A stretch of 64,000 nucleotides of DNA from the NCBI GenBank assembly GCA_051294375.1, contig CM119265.1, positions 19,969,087-20,033,086 on the forward strand, read 5' to 3'. This DNA is from Paraspadella gotoi (taxonomy: Eukaryota; Chaetognatha). Within the stretch, counting starts at the first letter, position 1, and each line of letters begins with the position of its first letter. This document shows positions 1-10,299 of the stretch, in pieces. Under the pieces are notes generated by a model, which did not search any database, was not told the DNA's origin, and saw only the letters and a list, made by a program, of their open reading frames with translations. The position numbers and the translations under genes are program-made.

Positions 1-15
1 GATGGTAAGACTGAC

Positions 16-346
16 CTGGGGCTGTCTCGCAAATCGATGGGAAGGCAACCAATCGAAGATCATAGAGGGCGTCGTCATGCCACTTCGATTAATAATAATA
101 AAAAATAATTGAAATAATTTTTTGAAAAATATTCCGGATCCCTTTCCTTCGTCAAAAGTTTTGTTCAGTCTGTCATTCTTGTCGTCCAGGCTGTCGGGCA
201 TCATGTTGAGTTTTGGCGCCTTTTCATCGTGTCGGGCAGATCCACTAGCCGACCGTGCCGGTAAATATTCCGTCATCCGCCCGTCAAAATCGCTGTAACC
301 GGTTCCAGACGATGATTACGACGACGACGACGACGATGACATCCAC
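16..346 (-). CDS. possible exon of an unidentified minus-strand gene, cut by the window edge
   Basis: On the minus strand the frame stays open from about position 318 down to the window edge. It encodes a hydrophilic stretch including EYLPARSASGSARHDEK and MMPDSLDDKNDRLNKTF, then a short hydrophobic patch (FFKKLFQLFFIII). A CAG|GTCAGT donor at 18/15 and a CTCAG acceptor ending at 347 would define an exon of about 331 bases. A TCG (Ser) run near 305-330 is followed by an in-frame TAA, which one indel would remove, and indel errors are common in this window. No family is recognised. The + strand also has a short open frame at 1-105 (ending in an Asn-Lys run), so strand is uncertain. Confidence 0.3.
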
Positions 347-360
347 CTGAGAATTTCATT

Positions 361-990
361 TCGATTTAGATTAAGAGCATAATTATAGGATAAAATAAAA
401 ACAGATGTTCGTTGTTTTAAGATTAATTTTATTAACTCGATAGATTTGATTGATTTGCATTTTCTTAAATCTCTCGAACATTTTCTGTTTAAATACTTTT
501 TACCGCCATTTTTTACGGTTTTAAACTGTTTACTCTCGATTGACTTAGCTTATGATTGTCCAATGTCAACTTTTGTTGGTTAACTTTCCAGGTTTCCATT
601 GGAAAAAAATAAAAAATGATTCATTAAATCAAAATTTCGAAAATGAATACATATTCTTTTCCCTTTTTTTGGCCAGAATCATTTTTAACATTTTCGTCTT
701 TACGACTCTCTGAAGGTTATCTTTAGCTTTAAATTTTTTTTTATCCTTGCGTCTCTCTTTTTTTCCTTTTACCTTTTTGTCAATTTATTCAACTCCTACC
801 TTTTTTTCTCTTCGCTTTTTATCTTTTTCTTTCTTTATCTCTTTTTTTTATCATTTTCTCTTGATTTTTTTTGCTTCTTTTTTATCGCGTTTTCCGAATT
901 TTTTTTTTCAGTGATTTATGTCGAATTCTGTCTCCTTTTCCCCTTAGAAATTTCCCCTATTTTTCGCGTCGATTGATTCTTGACCTTGAC
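361..990. other. AT-rich non-coding stretch
   Basis: T-rich sequence with many homopolymer runs. Open frames here are short and compositionally trivial. No gene, RNA or mobile element is recognised. Confidence 0.6.
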
Positions 991-1103
991 GGGGGCCGGG
1001 GGCCGGGGCCGGGGGTCGGGGTCCGGGGGCCGGGGGCCGGGGGTCGGGGCCGGGGGCCGGGGCCGGGGGCCGGGGCACGGGCCGGGCCGGTGGCCGGGGG
1101 CCC
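991..1103 (+). repeat. GC-rich minisatellite of GGGGGCC-type units, quadruplex-prone
   Basis: About 113 bases of near-perfect G-run/CC repeats (GGGGGCCGGG, GGGGTCGGG variants) inside AT-rich DNA. Every few bases there is a run of at least four G on the + strand, which satisfies the usual G-quadruplex pattern many times over. The Gly/Pro/Arg open frames across it are by-products of the repeat. It lies about 0.9 kb upstream of the putative start of the GTPase gene. Confidence 0.8.
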
Positions 1104-1656
1104 ATTTTTTAGGAGCAAACGCGCAAGAGAGGCAGGGCCTGTATTGGTTGCTCAGCGCTCAGGTCCGCTCGTCATCGACTTGGCTTTATTTCTCCGGTTT
1201 AACTTACGCTTCAATCATCGCCCCGTCACCTCTACCCGCCTCATTCACTTAATCCTCCATCCATGCACTCACTCAACTTTAACCTTCGTCCTTATTCCTA
1301 CACCTCCTCGGCCCGATCTGCCCGCTTCGCCATTTCGAGCTTTCATCGATCGCGTATCTCAGTTCGAAGATGACGAAAGGCCTTCGCATCGCCAGAAATC
1401 ACATATTTTTACTCGAGGATACTTTTTTTGTTTTTTTGAAAACTAAAATATTTTCTTTTTCTCAACAGATGCCTTTCTCTTTTTAAATTCTATCTTCCTA
1501 AGCGTGTACTCCTTTTCTCTTCCCCCCTTCCCCCCCTCCCATTATTTTCTCTCCGTCAATTTTCACCTTTTAACTTTTCCCTAATTCGTTGTATTTTTTT
1601 TCTTCAGAAATTCCTCTTAAATTTGAGAATGACTTTTTTCTTCCACTGACTTTTTT
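1104..1656. other. non-coding stretch between the G-rich repeat and a gap
   Basis: Mixed pyrimidine-rich sequence. A long open frame runs through 871-1446, but its composition follows the repeat and no acceptor or donor fits it. Nothing convincing is seen. Confidence 0.5.
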
Positions 1657-1680
1657 NNNNNNNNNNNNNNNNNNNNNNNN
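1657..1680. other. assembly gap (run of N)
   Basis: 24 N, followed directly by a C homopolymer. The other gaps in the window are 25 N. Confidence 0.99.
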
Positions 1681-1887
1681 CCCCCCCCCCATCTTAGTTT
1701 TTTGGGCAGACGATCTCTTTTTCGAGATTTCACGCTACTCCTCTACCTCCTCCTACTCCTCCTCCTCATCCTCTAATCTCCTCCTTGTAATCCTTCTTCC
1801 CGAGAAAATCCGCAGATTTTCCAAATAAATTTCGTCTAAATCTTCTTACATACAAAAATCCTACAACCAAAATATATTTAAGCTACG

Positions 1888-2016
1888 TGACGTCAATTTG
1901 ACTTATATAAAGGCTCCATCGTTTTTACTTTTTTTTTTTTTAAACTCGGCTGCGCCACCTCAAGCGTCCCTTCGAAATGACGTTCGACGTCAACGTCACA
2001 CTTTGCCTGATGACGT
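1888..2016 (+). promoter_or_regulatory. candidate core promoter: CRE palindrome, TATA box and CRE half-sites
   Basis: A full CRE palindrome TGACGTCA lies at 1888-1895 and a TATATAAAG box at 1904-1912. Further ACGTCA/TGACGT half-sites lie at about 1979, 1986, 1993 and 2011. A start about 30 bases past the TATA box would give a short leader before the ATG at 1977. The matches are seen directly; promoter activity is inferred. Confidence 0.4.
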
Positions 2017-2112
2017 TGGCGCCACTCAAACCCGCGCCGTCGAGACTCGGGTTCGAATCCCACCCGCGACTTCGTTCGTTTCCCGATTCCGGCGACGAGA
2101 TTTTGACGCGAG
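1977..2112 (+). CDS. tentative first coding exon of the RERG-like GTPase gene
   Basis: An ATG at 1977 opens a 60-codon frame (MTFDVNVTLCLMTLAPLK...) that is not low complexity, about 65 bases downstream of a TATA box. Two possible donors, GAG|GTTTGC after 2112 and GCG|GTCTCC after about 2130, both leave phase 1. That suits the acceptor before 2544, where the frame continues GCC-GTG-GCC. Neither donor is strong. The same stretch contains a tRNA B-box-like string, so a tRNA-derived element is an alternative. Confidence 0.3.
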
Positions 2113-2543
2113 GTTTGCCGAGTAACAGCGGTCTCCTTTTCTTAGCGAAATTATGTTAAATTTGACTTTATTTAAAAGTACAGAAACCCTCTTAGTTTAA
2201 TTAAAACAAATAACATGCGTGGCGAAACATTCCAGTCGGCGTCTGTTCATCTGTATTTTTTCAAGTAATTTATTGCTTTGTTTAAACAATAAATATTCAA
2301 GACTCAGATATCAATAACTTGAATAAAGTTGTTTTTTTTTTACTTTTATTAAATAATTCGGTCAAAAAAAAAAACAAACCAGTAGCCGTCGTTCTACCAT
2401 TAACACGATCGCCCAAAAAATGGTCGAAAAGAGGAGAGAGGTCGCCGCTCAGTATCTGAATATTGATTAATCATGATAATTAATACTCTTTCTTCCCCTC
2501 CCCTCTCCCATCCCTCTATTCCCGACCCCATCCCTTCCCCCAG

Positions 2544-3194
2544 CCGTGGCCGTCCCCTCCTCGGCCGCCCATCGCCCAGGCGCCGCCTCCCCCCCGATTC
2601 TCAAGAAGCCGGTCGATCGAACGACGACGACGCCGGGCGCCTTCGACGCCCTTTCCCCGCTGGGCGAAGGGGTTCTCCAGCTGCAACAGCAACAGCAGCT
2701 GCGACTTCAACGGCAGCTGCTCGTCAAGAGAAACTCGCTGCCGCATCGAGTCAAAGCGCCGACGATCGCTTCGTCCGATCGTCATCATCATCATCATCAC
2801 CATCGACATCAACATCAACATCACCATCATCACCATCAGCCGCTTTTCTCCATCGGACGCCGACGAGATGACGACGACGACGATGAGGACGACGACGTCG
2901 AAGACGACAACGACGACGAGAACGACGAAAACGACGCATCCGCCCTCTCGACCGGAAGTAACGCTTTTTCTCGCCTGGCGCCGCCCGACGCCACTCGAGT
3001 CACCACGTCGACGAGCACGCGGACCACGCCCACCGTCACCGGCGCCTCCCCGCGCTCCCTCGTTTCCGGCCACGAATCGGCGAGAACCCGCGCCGCTTCC
3101 GGTCCTGCGGCGTCTCCCAGGGCTCGATCCACTTCCAGCCCGGCGTCGTCGGCGCCGCGCGTCAATTCGACGCCCGTGACATTGGAGACGACGT

Positions 3195-3227
<33 letters not shown>

Positions 3228-3245
3228 GGTTCGCGACCATCAACG
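2544..3245 (+). CDS. exon encoding the disordered N-terminal extension of the RERG-like GTPase
   Basis: The exon begins after TTCCCCCAG (2535-2543) and ends at a strong donor, ATCAACG|GTGAGT, at 3245/3246. It encodes 233 codons in one open frame. In order these are a Pro/Ala-rich start with SPPILKKPVD, a poly-Gln run around residues 48-52, a His tract around 80-95, an Asp/Glu tract around 108-130, and a Ser/Thr/Pro-rich tail ending in a Thr run. No folded domain is evident, so the segment is probably intrinsically disordered. It ends in phase 1, which matches the P-loop exon when that exon's acceptor is taken at 15296 in the mirrored arm. That match, the shared strand and the similar Ser/Thr/Pro composition assign it to the same gene. 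Initiation at the GTG is not expected; the start lies upstream. Confidence 0.6.
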
Positions 3246-4149
<904 letters not shown>

Positions 4150-4576
4150 TTGTCCCTTTTTTTGTTAGATTTTTCCACCGAATTCAGTCAACCCACCCCG
4201 ACCAGCATCAGTCTCCCTCGCAACCCCCCCACACCGATGCCCAGAACTCCCATCCGAGATGGCAGCTGTTTTCTTGATTGCGTCGAATTTTATCCCTATT
4301 GGCTTCGAGTGTCGGACGAGGCTTTTTTTTCACTCCCAAACTCAGTCGATTAAATTGAGAGGAAAGAAAGGAAATATATAATAAAAACTAGTTCTGTCAA
4401 TTTGTCGTTAAAACCGAACCACTTTTTTTTTAAATTTGACTCATAACAAAATGTATTTTGTGTATACATAAACAAAAACGAAATAATAACTGATAATTAA
4501 TCTTTAATTGGAATTCATCGTTATCTTGATCCTTTATCCTTTATCGTTCCGAGACAACCAAAGACCACCATTCTCA

Positions 4577-4740
4577 CTGCGATCCACTTTGTTTTCCAAA
4601 AGTCAATTTTACAATTTGTTAAATATTCTAGAGAAATAGGCTACTTTTAAAGGCCCTCAAGGTGTGCCTAAAGCCGCAAGTAATTTAATATTGTCTATGT
4701 CTATTCTCTCTCTCATCTCTCTCTCTCCTCTCTTCTCTCT

Positions 4741-4797
<57 letters not shown>
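4577..4797 (+). mobile_element. dispersed repeat with CT-rich tail, copy 1
   Basis: A body of about 130 bases contains the landmarks GAGAAATAGG, AAAGGCCCTCAAGG and CTAAAGCCGCAAGTAAT, then ATTGTCTAT, and passes directly into a CT microsatellite. The same order occurs at 16861-17066, inverted at 13426-13640, and in clearly diverged form at 44234-44485. Body plus simple-repeat tail resembles a short non-autonomous element, but no family is recognised and no target-site duplication was identified. Confidence 0.5.
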
Positions 4798-5928
4798 GTT
4801 ATCGAAGCGTGCTTTCTTTCCTCGTTCTCTTATTATTTTCTCTTTCCCTTCTCCTGTCCCCACCTTCGCTTTATATCTTCGAAACAACCAACAATTCACA
4901 GCTCCACCCTTCACATCGCCCTTCTCTCAGGTCGTCCTCTTTTACCCCAACTCCCTCTTTTTCAAACTCCCTATTTCACCTTCCCGAAAAAAAAAACCCT
5001 CAAATATTCTCGTCGTCCGGGTTTCGTCCAAAAAAAAACTGGCAAACTTGGTGCTCTCCGTTCGAGAGCGTGATCGCACTGGCAACTGCATCTCGTTCGA
5101 GAGGCGATCGACGGGAGCACCTGTTTGCAGCCGTTCGAGCGGTTCGAAATTGTGGGGCGACGGATCGCTGGGCGTCTTGGAAAAGAATATTTCGAATGAC
5201 AGTTTTTAAAAAAAAAATACCAATTTAAAAAAAAAACTTTTTTTCAATACTCTTTCTTTCAAAAACCAATTCATTTTTTTAAAACCAAATTTCATTTTTT
5301 AAAAAAAATATAACTTCAACTTTATTTCTAAAACACAAAACTCCTTAGAAAGGAATCCTTTAGCGAATAACCGCTTACCCCCCCCTAAAAAAGGCTTAAA
5401 TATGTAAAGGACTTTCGAACTTTTTAATTTTCAAAAACTAGGTTTTTCTTCCTTCCGCCCAGAATTCATTAATCTCAGTTTTGTCTTCATCGTCCGCTCT
5501 CAAGAGTCCCTTCATCAGGGAAAATTCTCTCACTTTCATCTACTCAAGGAAAGAAAAAAAAGTGTTTTCCAAGTTAAGACTTTAGTTCGCAATTTTTTTT
5601 TCTTTATATCGCCGAAAAAAAAAATTTAAAATTTCCAATTTTGGGTTTTTTCTTCCCATGCCACAAATCACTGGCCGGGGCTTAAATTGTGTAAATATCC
5701 CGGGCCAGAACATCAATCTCGGCCGAGCCATTGGCAAATTTCAAGCAAACCAAGAGTTCTTATCTTTCTAAGGTTATTCATTCCTTTTTTCCCTTCTCCC
5801 TATTCCAGTCCTGAAAAGTTGGTCGGGCGTTAATTTTACAAATCGATATTTTTGCAAATTCGACTCATAAATTCATCACAGACGATGACGACGTATGATG
5901 GTTGAACCGACGGAACGACTCGACGGAC

Positions 5929-5981
5929 GATCGACGACGACGACGACGACCGACTGACGACGACGACGACGACGACGATGT
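5929..5981 (+). repeat. (CGA)n tract
   Basis: Interrupted GAC/CGA trinucleotides, equivalent to the longer, cleaner (GAC)n tract at 21318-21387. Similar ACG tracts recur at 6778-6800 and 6865-6895. Confidence 0.85.
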
Positions 5982-6302
5982 GGACGAAAAATTTCATCTC
6001 GATGAACAAACTTTTTCCTTTCTCGCTTAAAAAAAAAAAAATCTGGGTTTTCCATCTAAAAAATTCCTAAATTCAGTTCCTTTGAGACGGAAATAACAAT
6101 TCCACCTATTTTTTCTCCGGTTGGGCTTTTTAGTTTATCACCAAACGGCTTCATCATAACCTCTTTATGAGTTTTATTTTATCTTTTCTACGACTGCGCG
6201 AACCATTTAATTCTTTCTCTCTTTGAGCCGATCGGGAGATTCGGAACGCGTCGATTACTAGCCGATCGCCGAGATGCTTTTTTGTGCGACCTCGTTTTAC
6301 AC

Positions 6303-6336
6303 ACTCTTCTCTCTCTCTGCTCTCTCTCTCTTCTCT

Positions 6337-6385
<49 letters not shown>

Positions 6386-6410
6386 TCTCTTCTCTCATCT
6401 CTCTCGCTAA
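6303..6410 (+). repeat. (CT)n microsatellite
   Basis: CT-rich run with a few TCTT interruptions. Equivalents lie at 21682-21778 and, inverted, at about 20496-20596. Confidence 0.9.
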
Positions 6411-6452
6411 ATTTCTGCGTCTTTCTTTTCCGTAAAAATTTGATGATTGCAG

Positions 6453-6625
6453 GCGGCGGCGGCGCGAGCAGGCGGCGGGCGCGGCGGCGGCAGCGGCGCG
6501 GCGGCGGCGGCGCGGCAGCTGGCAGTGCGGCTGGCGCAGCGGCGGCGGCCGGCAGCGGCTCGGCGGCGGCGTCGGCGGCGGAATCAGGCGGCAGCGCAGC
6601 GGCAGCGTCGGTGGGTGGCGTAGCA
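6453..6625 (+). repeat. (GGC)n-rich island
   Basis: Imperfect GGC/GCG/CAG trinucleotides giving Ala/Gly/Arg frames in all phases. Equivalent to 21817-21960, and matched by a shorter inverted version near 20320-20450. No frame is conserved between copies, so this is a repeat rather than an exon. Confidence 0.75.
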
Positions 6626-6861
6626 GTCGGCACGTCCAGGAGTTTGGTTGCCGCTTGTGCCCGGCGTCTGCACCGCCGGCGGGCTGAGAGTATTTTTTTA
6701 AAAGGTGCAGAGCGCAGTGACAATGTCTAGTTGTGGTCGTAAGGTGACGACTCCAAGTTAAAATTACTAACGACCGACGACGACGACGACACGACGACGA
6801 ACGATGTAGGACGGCGACAAAGAGATAAAACAAACGATGACCTCGCCGTCGGTGATAACGA

Positions 6862-6895
<34 letters not shown>

Positions 6896-7186
6896 AAAGA
6901 CTTCGATATCGTTTTTTAATGAAGAGGAATTTTAATCAAGAGACTGACCACCGACGAAGAATCTCCCACGCGATCCCATCTACTCCTCCTTCCTTCATTC
7001 CCTCACCTTTCATCGCCACCTTCTTTCTCCTCCTTCCTCCTCCAGACCCTTACCCTAAACTCACCCCGCTCCCTCCCTCCCTCTTATCGCCACGCAAACG
7101 AAACGACCTCCCATCGCCGATCGATTCTCCAGAACAAAAGGTACAAAAAACAAAAGATTTCCAATCTGGAATTCCGCTTCGCGCGT

Positions 7187-7189
<3 letters not shown>

Positions 7190-7233
<44 letters not shown>

Positions 7234-7258
7234 GTCTCTCCTCTCCTCTTCATTCTCT
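7190..7258 (+). repeat. (CT)n microsatellite
   Basis: CT run matched by 22471-22519 in copy B. Confidence 0.9.
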
Positions 7259-7480
7259 CATTCCTTCAACCTTGGCTTCCTCCATTCAACCCGATTTTTT
7301 AACGACTCTTCAATTCATTCTCTCTCCTTTCCCTTTCCTCCGGCCTCTTTTTCTCCCTCTCTCTCCCCTCCCTCCCCCCCCCCCAGAAATATTCGAAAAA
7401 TCCTTTCCCCCCCCCTTGAGGCCCAACGCGCGATTTTCTTTTCTCGCTTTTTCTCGGCAAATCCTCCCTCAATTTTCGCC

Positions 7481-8064
7481 TTCGCGTTCATCTCTTCCAT
7501 TCTTCGCGTTTTCAATCTCTTTCCATTTCTTTCGCGCTCATCTCTTCCATTCTTTGGCGTCATCTTTTCCATTCCTTGGGCGTTCCCCATCTCTTCCATT
7601 CTCGTTCATCTCTTCCATTCTTCGCGTCATCTCTTCCATTTCTTCGGTCATCTCTTCCATTTCTTCGCATCATTCTCTTCTCATTCTTCGCGTCATCTCT
7701 TCCATTCTTTGCGTCATCCTTCCATTCTTTCGGTAATCTCTTTCCATTCTTTCGTAATCTCTTCCATTTCTTTGCGTCATCTCTTTCCATTCTTCGCATC
7801 TCTCTTCCTTTTCTTTCGAGTCATCTCTTCCATTCTTTCGCGTCATTCTCCTTCCATTCTTTGCAGTCATCTTTTCATTCTTCCGCGTCATCTCTTCCAT
7901 TCTTCGCGACATCTCTTCCATTCTTTCGGCGTCATCTCTTCATTCTTCGCGTCATCTCTTCCATTTTCTTTTCGCGTCATCTCTCCATTCTTTCGCGACA
8001 TCTCTTCCATTCCTTTTTCGCGTCATTCTCTTTCCATTCTTTCGCGTCATCTCTTCCATTCTTC
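7481..8064 (+). repeat. 21-bp minisatellite, noisy copy
   Basis: About 28 units built on GCGTCATCTCTTCC followed by ATTCTT(C). Unit length wanders because of inserted or missing single bases. Equivalent to the regular array at 22725-23271 and the inverted array at 19085-19560. The Ser/Phe/Ile/Leu frames it creates are not genes. Confidence 0.9.
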
Positions 8065-10150
8065 GTCCCTCCCGATACCATTTCATCCTCCTTTGTCCGT
8101 CTCGATATCCGGGGTTTTTTACTTCGTCGATCTGTCTGTCCGTCTGGTTAAACTGCTTACCGTTATTGTTCGATCACGGATTCGCGGATAATTTGGTGCC
8201 GCAAGTAAAATTACGAGGGCTTGAACCTCGAATTTTGCGCGTGTCACGGACGGCGAGAGAATAAGTTTATTTTGTGTTTTAGTTTTATAAGTTAAATGTA
8301 AATAATAATATTTGAATTCAGTATTCGGATGGCGTGAGGTGATTATCGATTCGATTTAACCGAGCGAAATGGCGGAGGTGATAAAATCGAATGGGCGCGG
8401 ATCTTAACGGTTCGAGCGATATTTTGACAATGAAAAGGTGTCTTTGTCCAGGGGTTGGGATTACGAAGGTTGGTGGGGGGGCAATGGATTGAGCGGTAAG
8501 TTTTGTTGAAAGGGTGGGGTGGAGCAGTTTGGAGTGATAGTGGCTTTGATAAAAGGTCGTGTTTTGAATCCTCAGAGTTCAAGTCGAATGGTCGAAAAAA
8601 CAAAATGTCGGATTTTTTGAATTATTCTTTATCAAAATCCTTGAAAAGTCAGACTTCCTCCAAAATTCCATCGACATTTCACTTTCAACGCCCTTTGCCT
8701 TTGGAAGGCGATCAATGATTCGAGATGTGAAATGATCAGTTAGATAAATAAGCAAAACAGGGAAAGCTTGTTAAATGTCAAATTTATATAATAAAGAGAA
8801 AATGAAATAGATATTTATAATTTTTCGTCTATTTTGATTTTACAAATAATTTTTAAAATTTGAACTGAAAACTTTTTTTTTTCACTTCAGTTTTTACCCA
8901 GGTACTTTTGTTTTGTTCAATATTATCATAATATTATCATTAATTTTATCATAATTTAAAATTTGAACTGAAAACTTTTTTTTTTCACTTCAGTTACCCA
9001 GAGGTACTTTGTTTGTCAATATTCATCATTTCTATCTGTTTGAATTGTCAACAGACAAACAGGCTTTCCAAACTATCACGTTTTACGGCCATAACAAACC
9101 CTCGACCATCTGCTGTGTAAATTACTACATAGTTAAATTATTTTTTTATTTCTTATATTTTGTATTTTTCATTCAAACTTATACGAATTAAAACGAAAGG
9201 TTTCTGGTTCTTTACTATTCTCCCTCTTAACTCTCATTTCACTTAAATATCACTTTTCATTAGGGATCCCGCCAATTTCTCTCTCTCACTCACTTATTTC
9301 CTGACCACTCTATTAACTCCTTTCTCGTTTTTCCGCTCCTAATCACTCCATTTCTCCAACACCTAAACTTTTTTCTCAAAGACGATCAAGGGCGCCGCCC
9401 GCCCGCCGCCAAACAAAAAAATTTAGACTCCCCGAATCGGAGTTAATCTTTTCCACCAAAAAAACGACAAAAAAAAAAAGAACAAAAAGACGCAAAAAAA
9501 GAAAGAAAACAAAAATAACTAAAAGCGGGATTCACCTTTTCGGAAAATAAAAGAAAAGAGAAAACGAGAATAAGGGCGGAGAATAGTTTACTTTCGCCTC
9601 CTTTCTTCTCTCGTTCCGGCACCGGCTTGCCCTTATTTTCGCCGGGTAGAGGGGCCTGAGAGCATCTGCCGCTCTAGCCGCAACGAAATCACAGCCACGC
9701 CCATTGGCAAGTAGCACCACTTAACCCCCGCCATCTTAGCCATAAACTTACCTTTATTACCACTCGATTACAGAACCTAAAAGGTAAACTGCAGCATAGA
9801 ACCTCACCTTTCGAATACGATCTTTTTATTTTTTTCCCGACTTACCCTGGGCTTTAGAGTTTTGATCGCCCCTTCACCCTTCGATCATCACCCTTTTCCT
9901 TCTTGCCCCCCCCCTCACCGCCTCCCCTTCAGGGTCGCGGGGCTGGAATCCAAATTGAATCCTTCGCTTAACCGGTGAAAAACCTTCGGTGTTGTTTGTT
10001 CTCGTCGTTTCGTTCGGTCGTCGTCGTCGTCGTTTTCAGTAATCAGGCTTGGGTTTAATTAGTAAGAGCTCTAATTAAAAACAGGGCAGGCGCTTTTTAG
10101 TTGCAAATTTCAGGAAACGGATATTTTGGTTGAGAGAATCTATCCTCCTC
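8065..10150. other. non-coding part of block A
   Basis: AT-rich sequence with small CT-rich patches, matched at 23272-25140. It includes a promoter-like patch at 9696-9740. On the minus strand, 9532-9720 is open, but the copy-B counterpart (24462-24752) diverges by frameshift after GRGCDFVAA, so coding is unsupported. Confidence 0.55.
9696..9740 (-). promoter_or_regulatory. promoter-like patch: inverted CCAAT/GC box and AAGATGGCGG
   Basis: On the minus strand the patch reads AAGATGGCGG (9728-9737, a YY1-type match), then CCAATGGGCGTGG (about 9695-9707, CCAAT box beside a GC box). The same patch is in copy B near 24708-24750, but that is a duplicate and not independent evidence. No transcript is identified. 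Confidence 0.2.
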
Positions 10151-10166
10151 TCTTCATAAATTATCT

Positions 10167-10171
<5 letters not shown>

Positions 10172-10212
<41 letters not shown>

Positions 10213-10285
10213 TCTCTCTCTCCTCCTCTCTTCTCTTCCTTCTCTCTCTCTCTCTCCTCTCCTCTTCTCCTCTCTCCTCTCTTTT
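10172..10285 (+). repeat. (CT)n/(CTCTT)n microsatellite
   Basis: CT-rich run, equivalent to 25150-25238. Confidence 0.9.
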
Positions 10286-10299
10286 TGTATAATATGCAT

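Noticed and set aside
6154-6833. Ala/Gly/Arg-rich frames of 150-190 codons on both strands
   Set aside because: Produced by GGC repeats next to CT repeats. The frame is not preserved between the duplicated copies.
7272-8191. Long overlapping frames with HLFHS or ISSIL repeats
   Set aside because: By-products of the 21-bp minisatellite, which is open in every frame.
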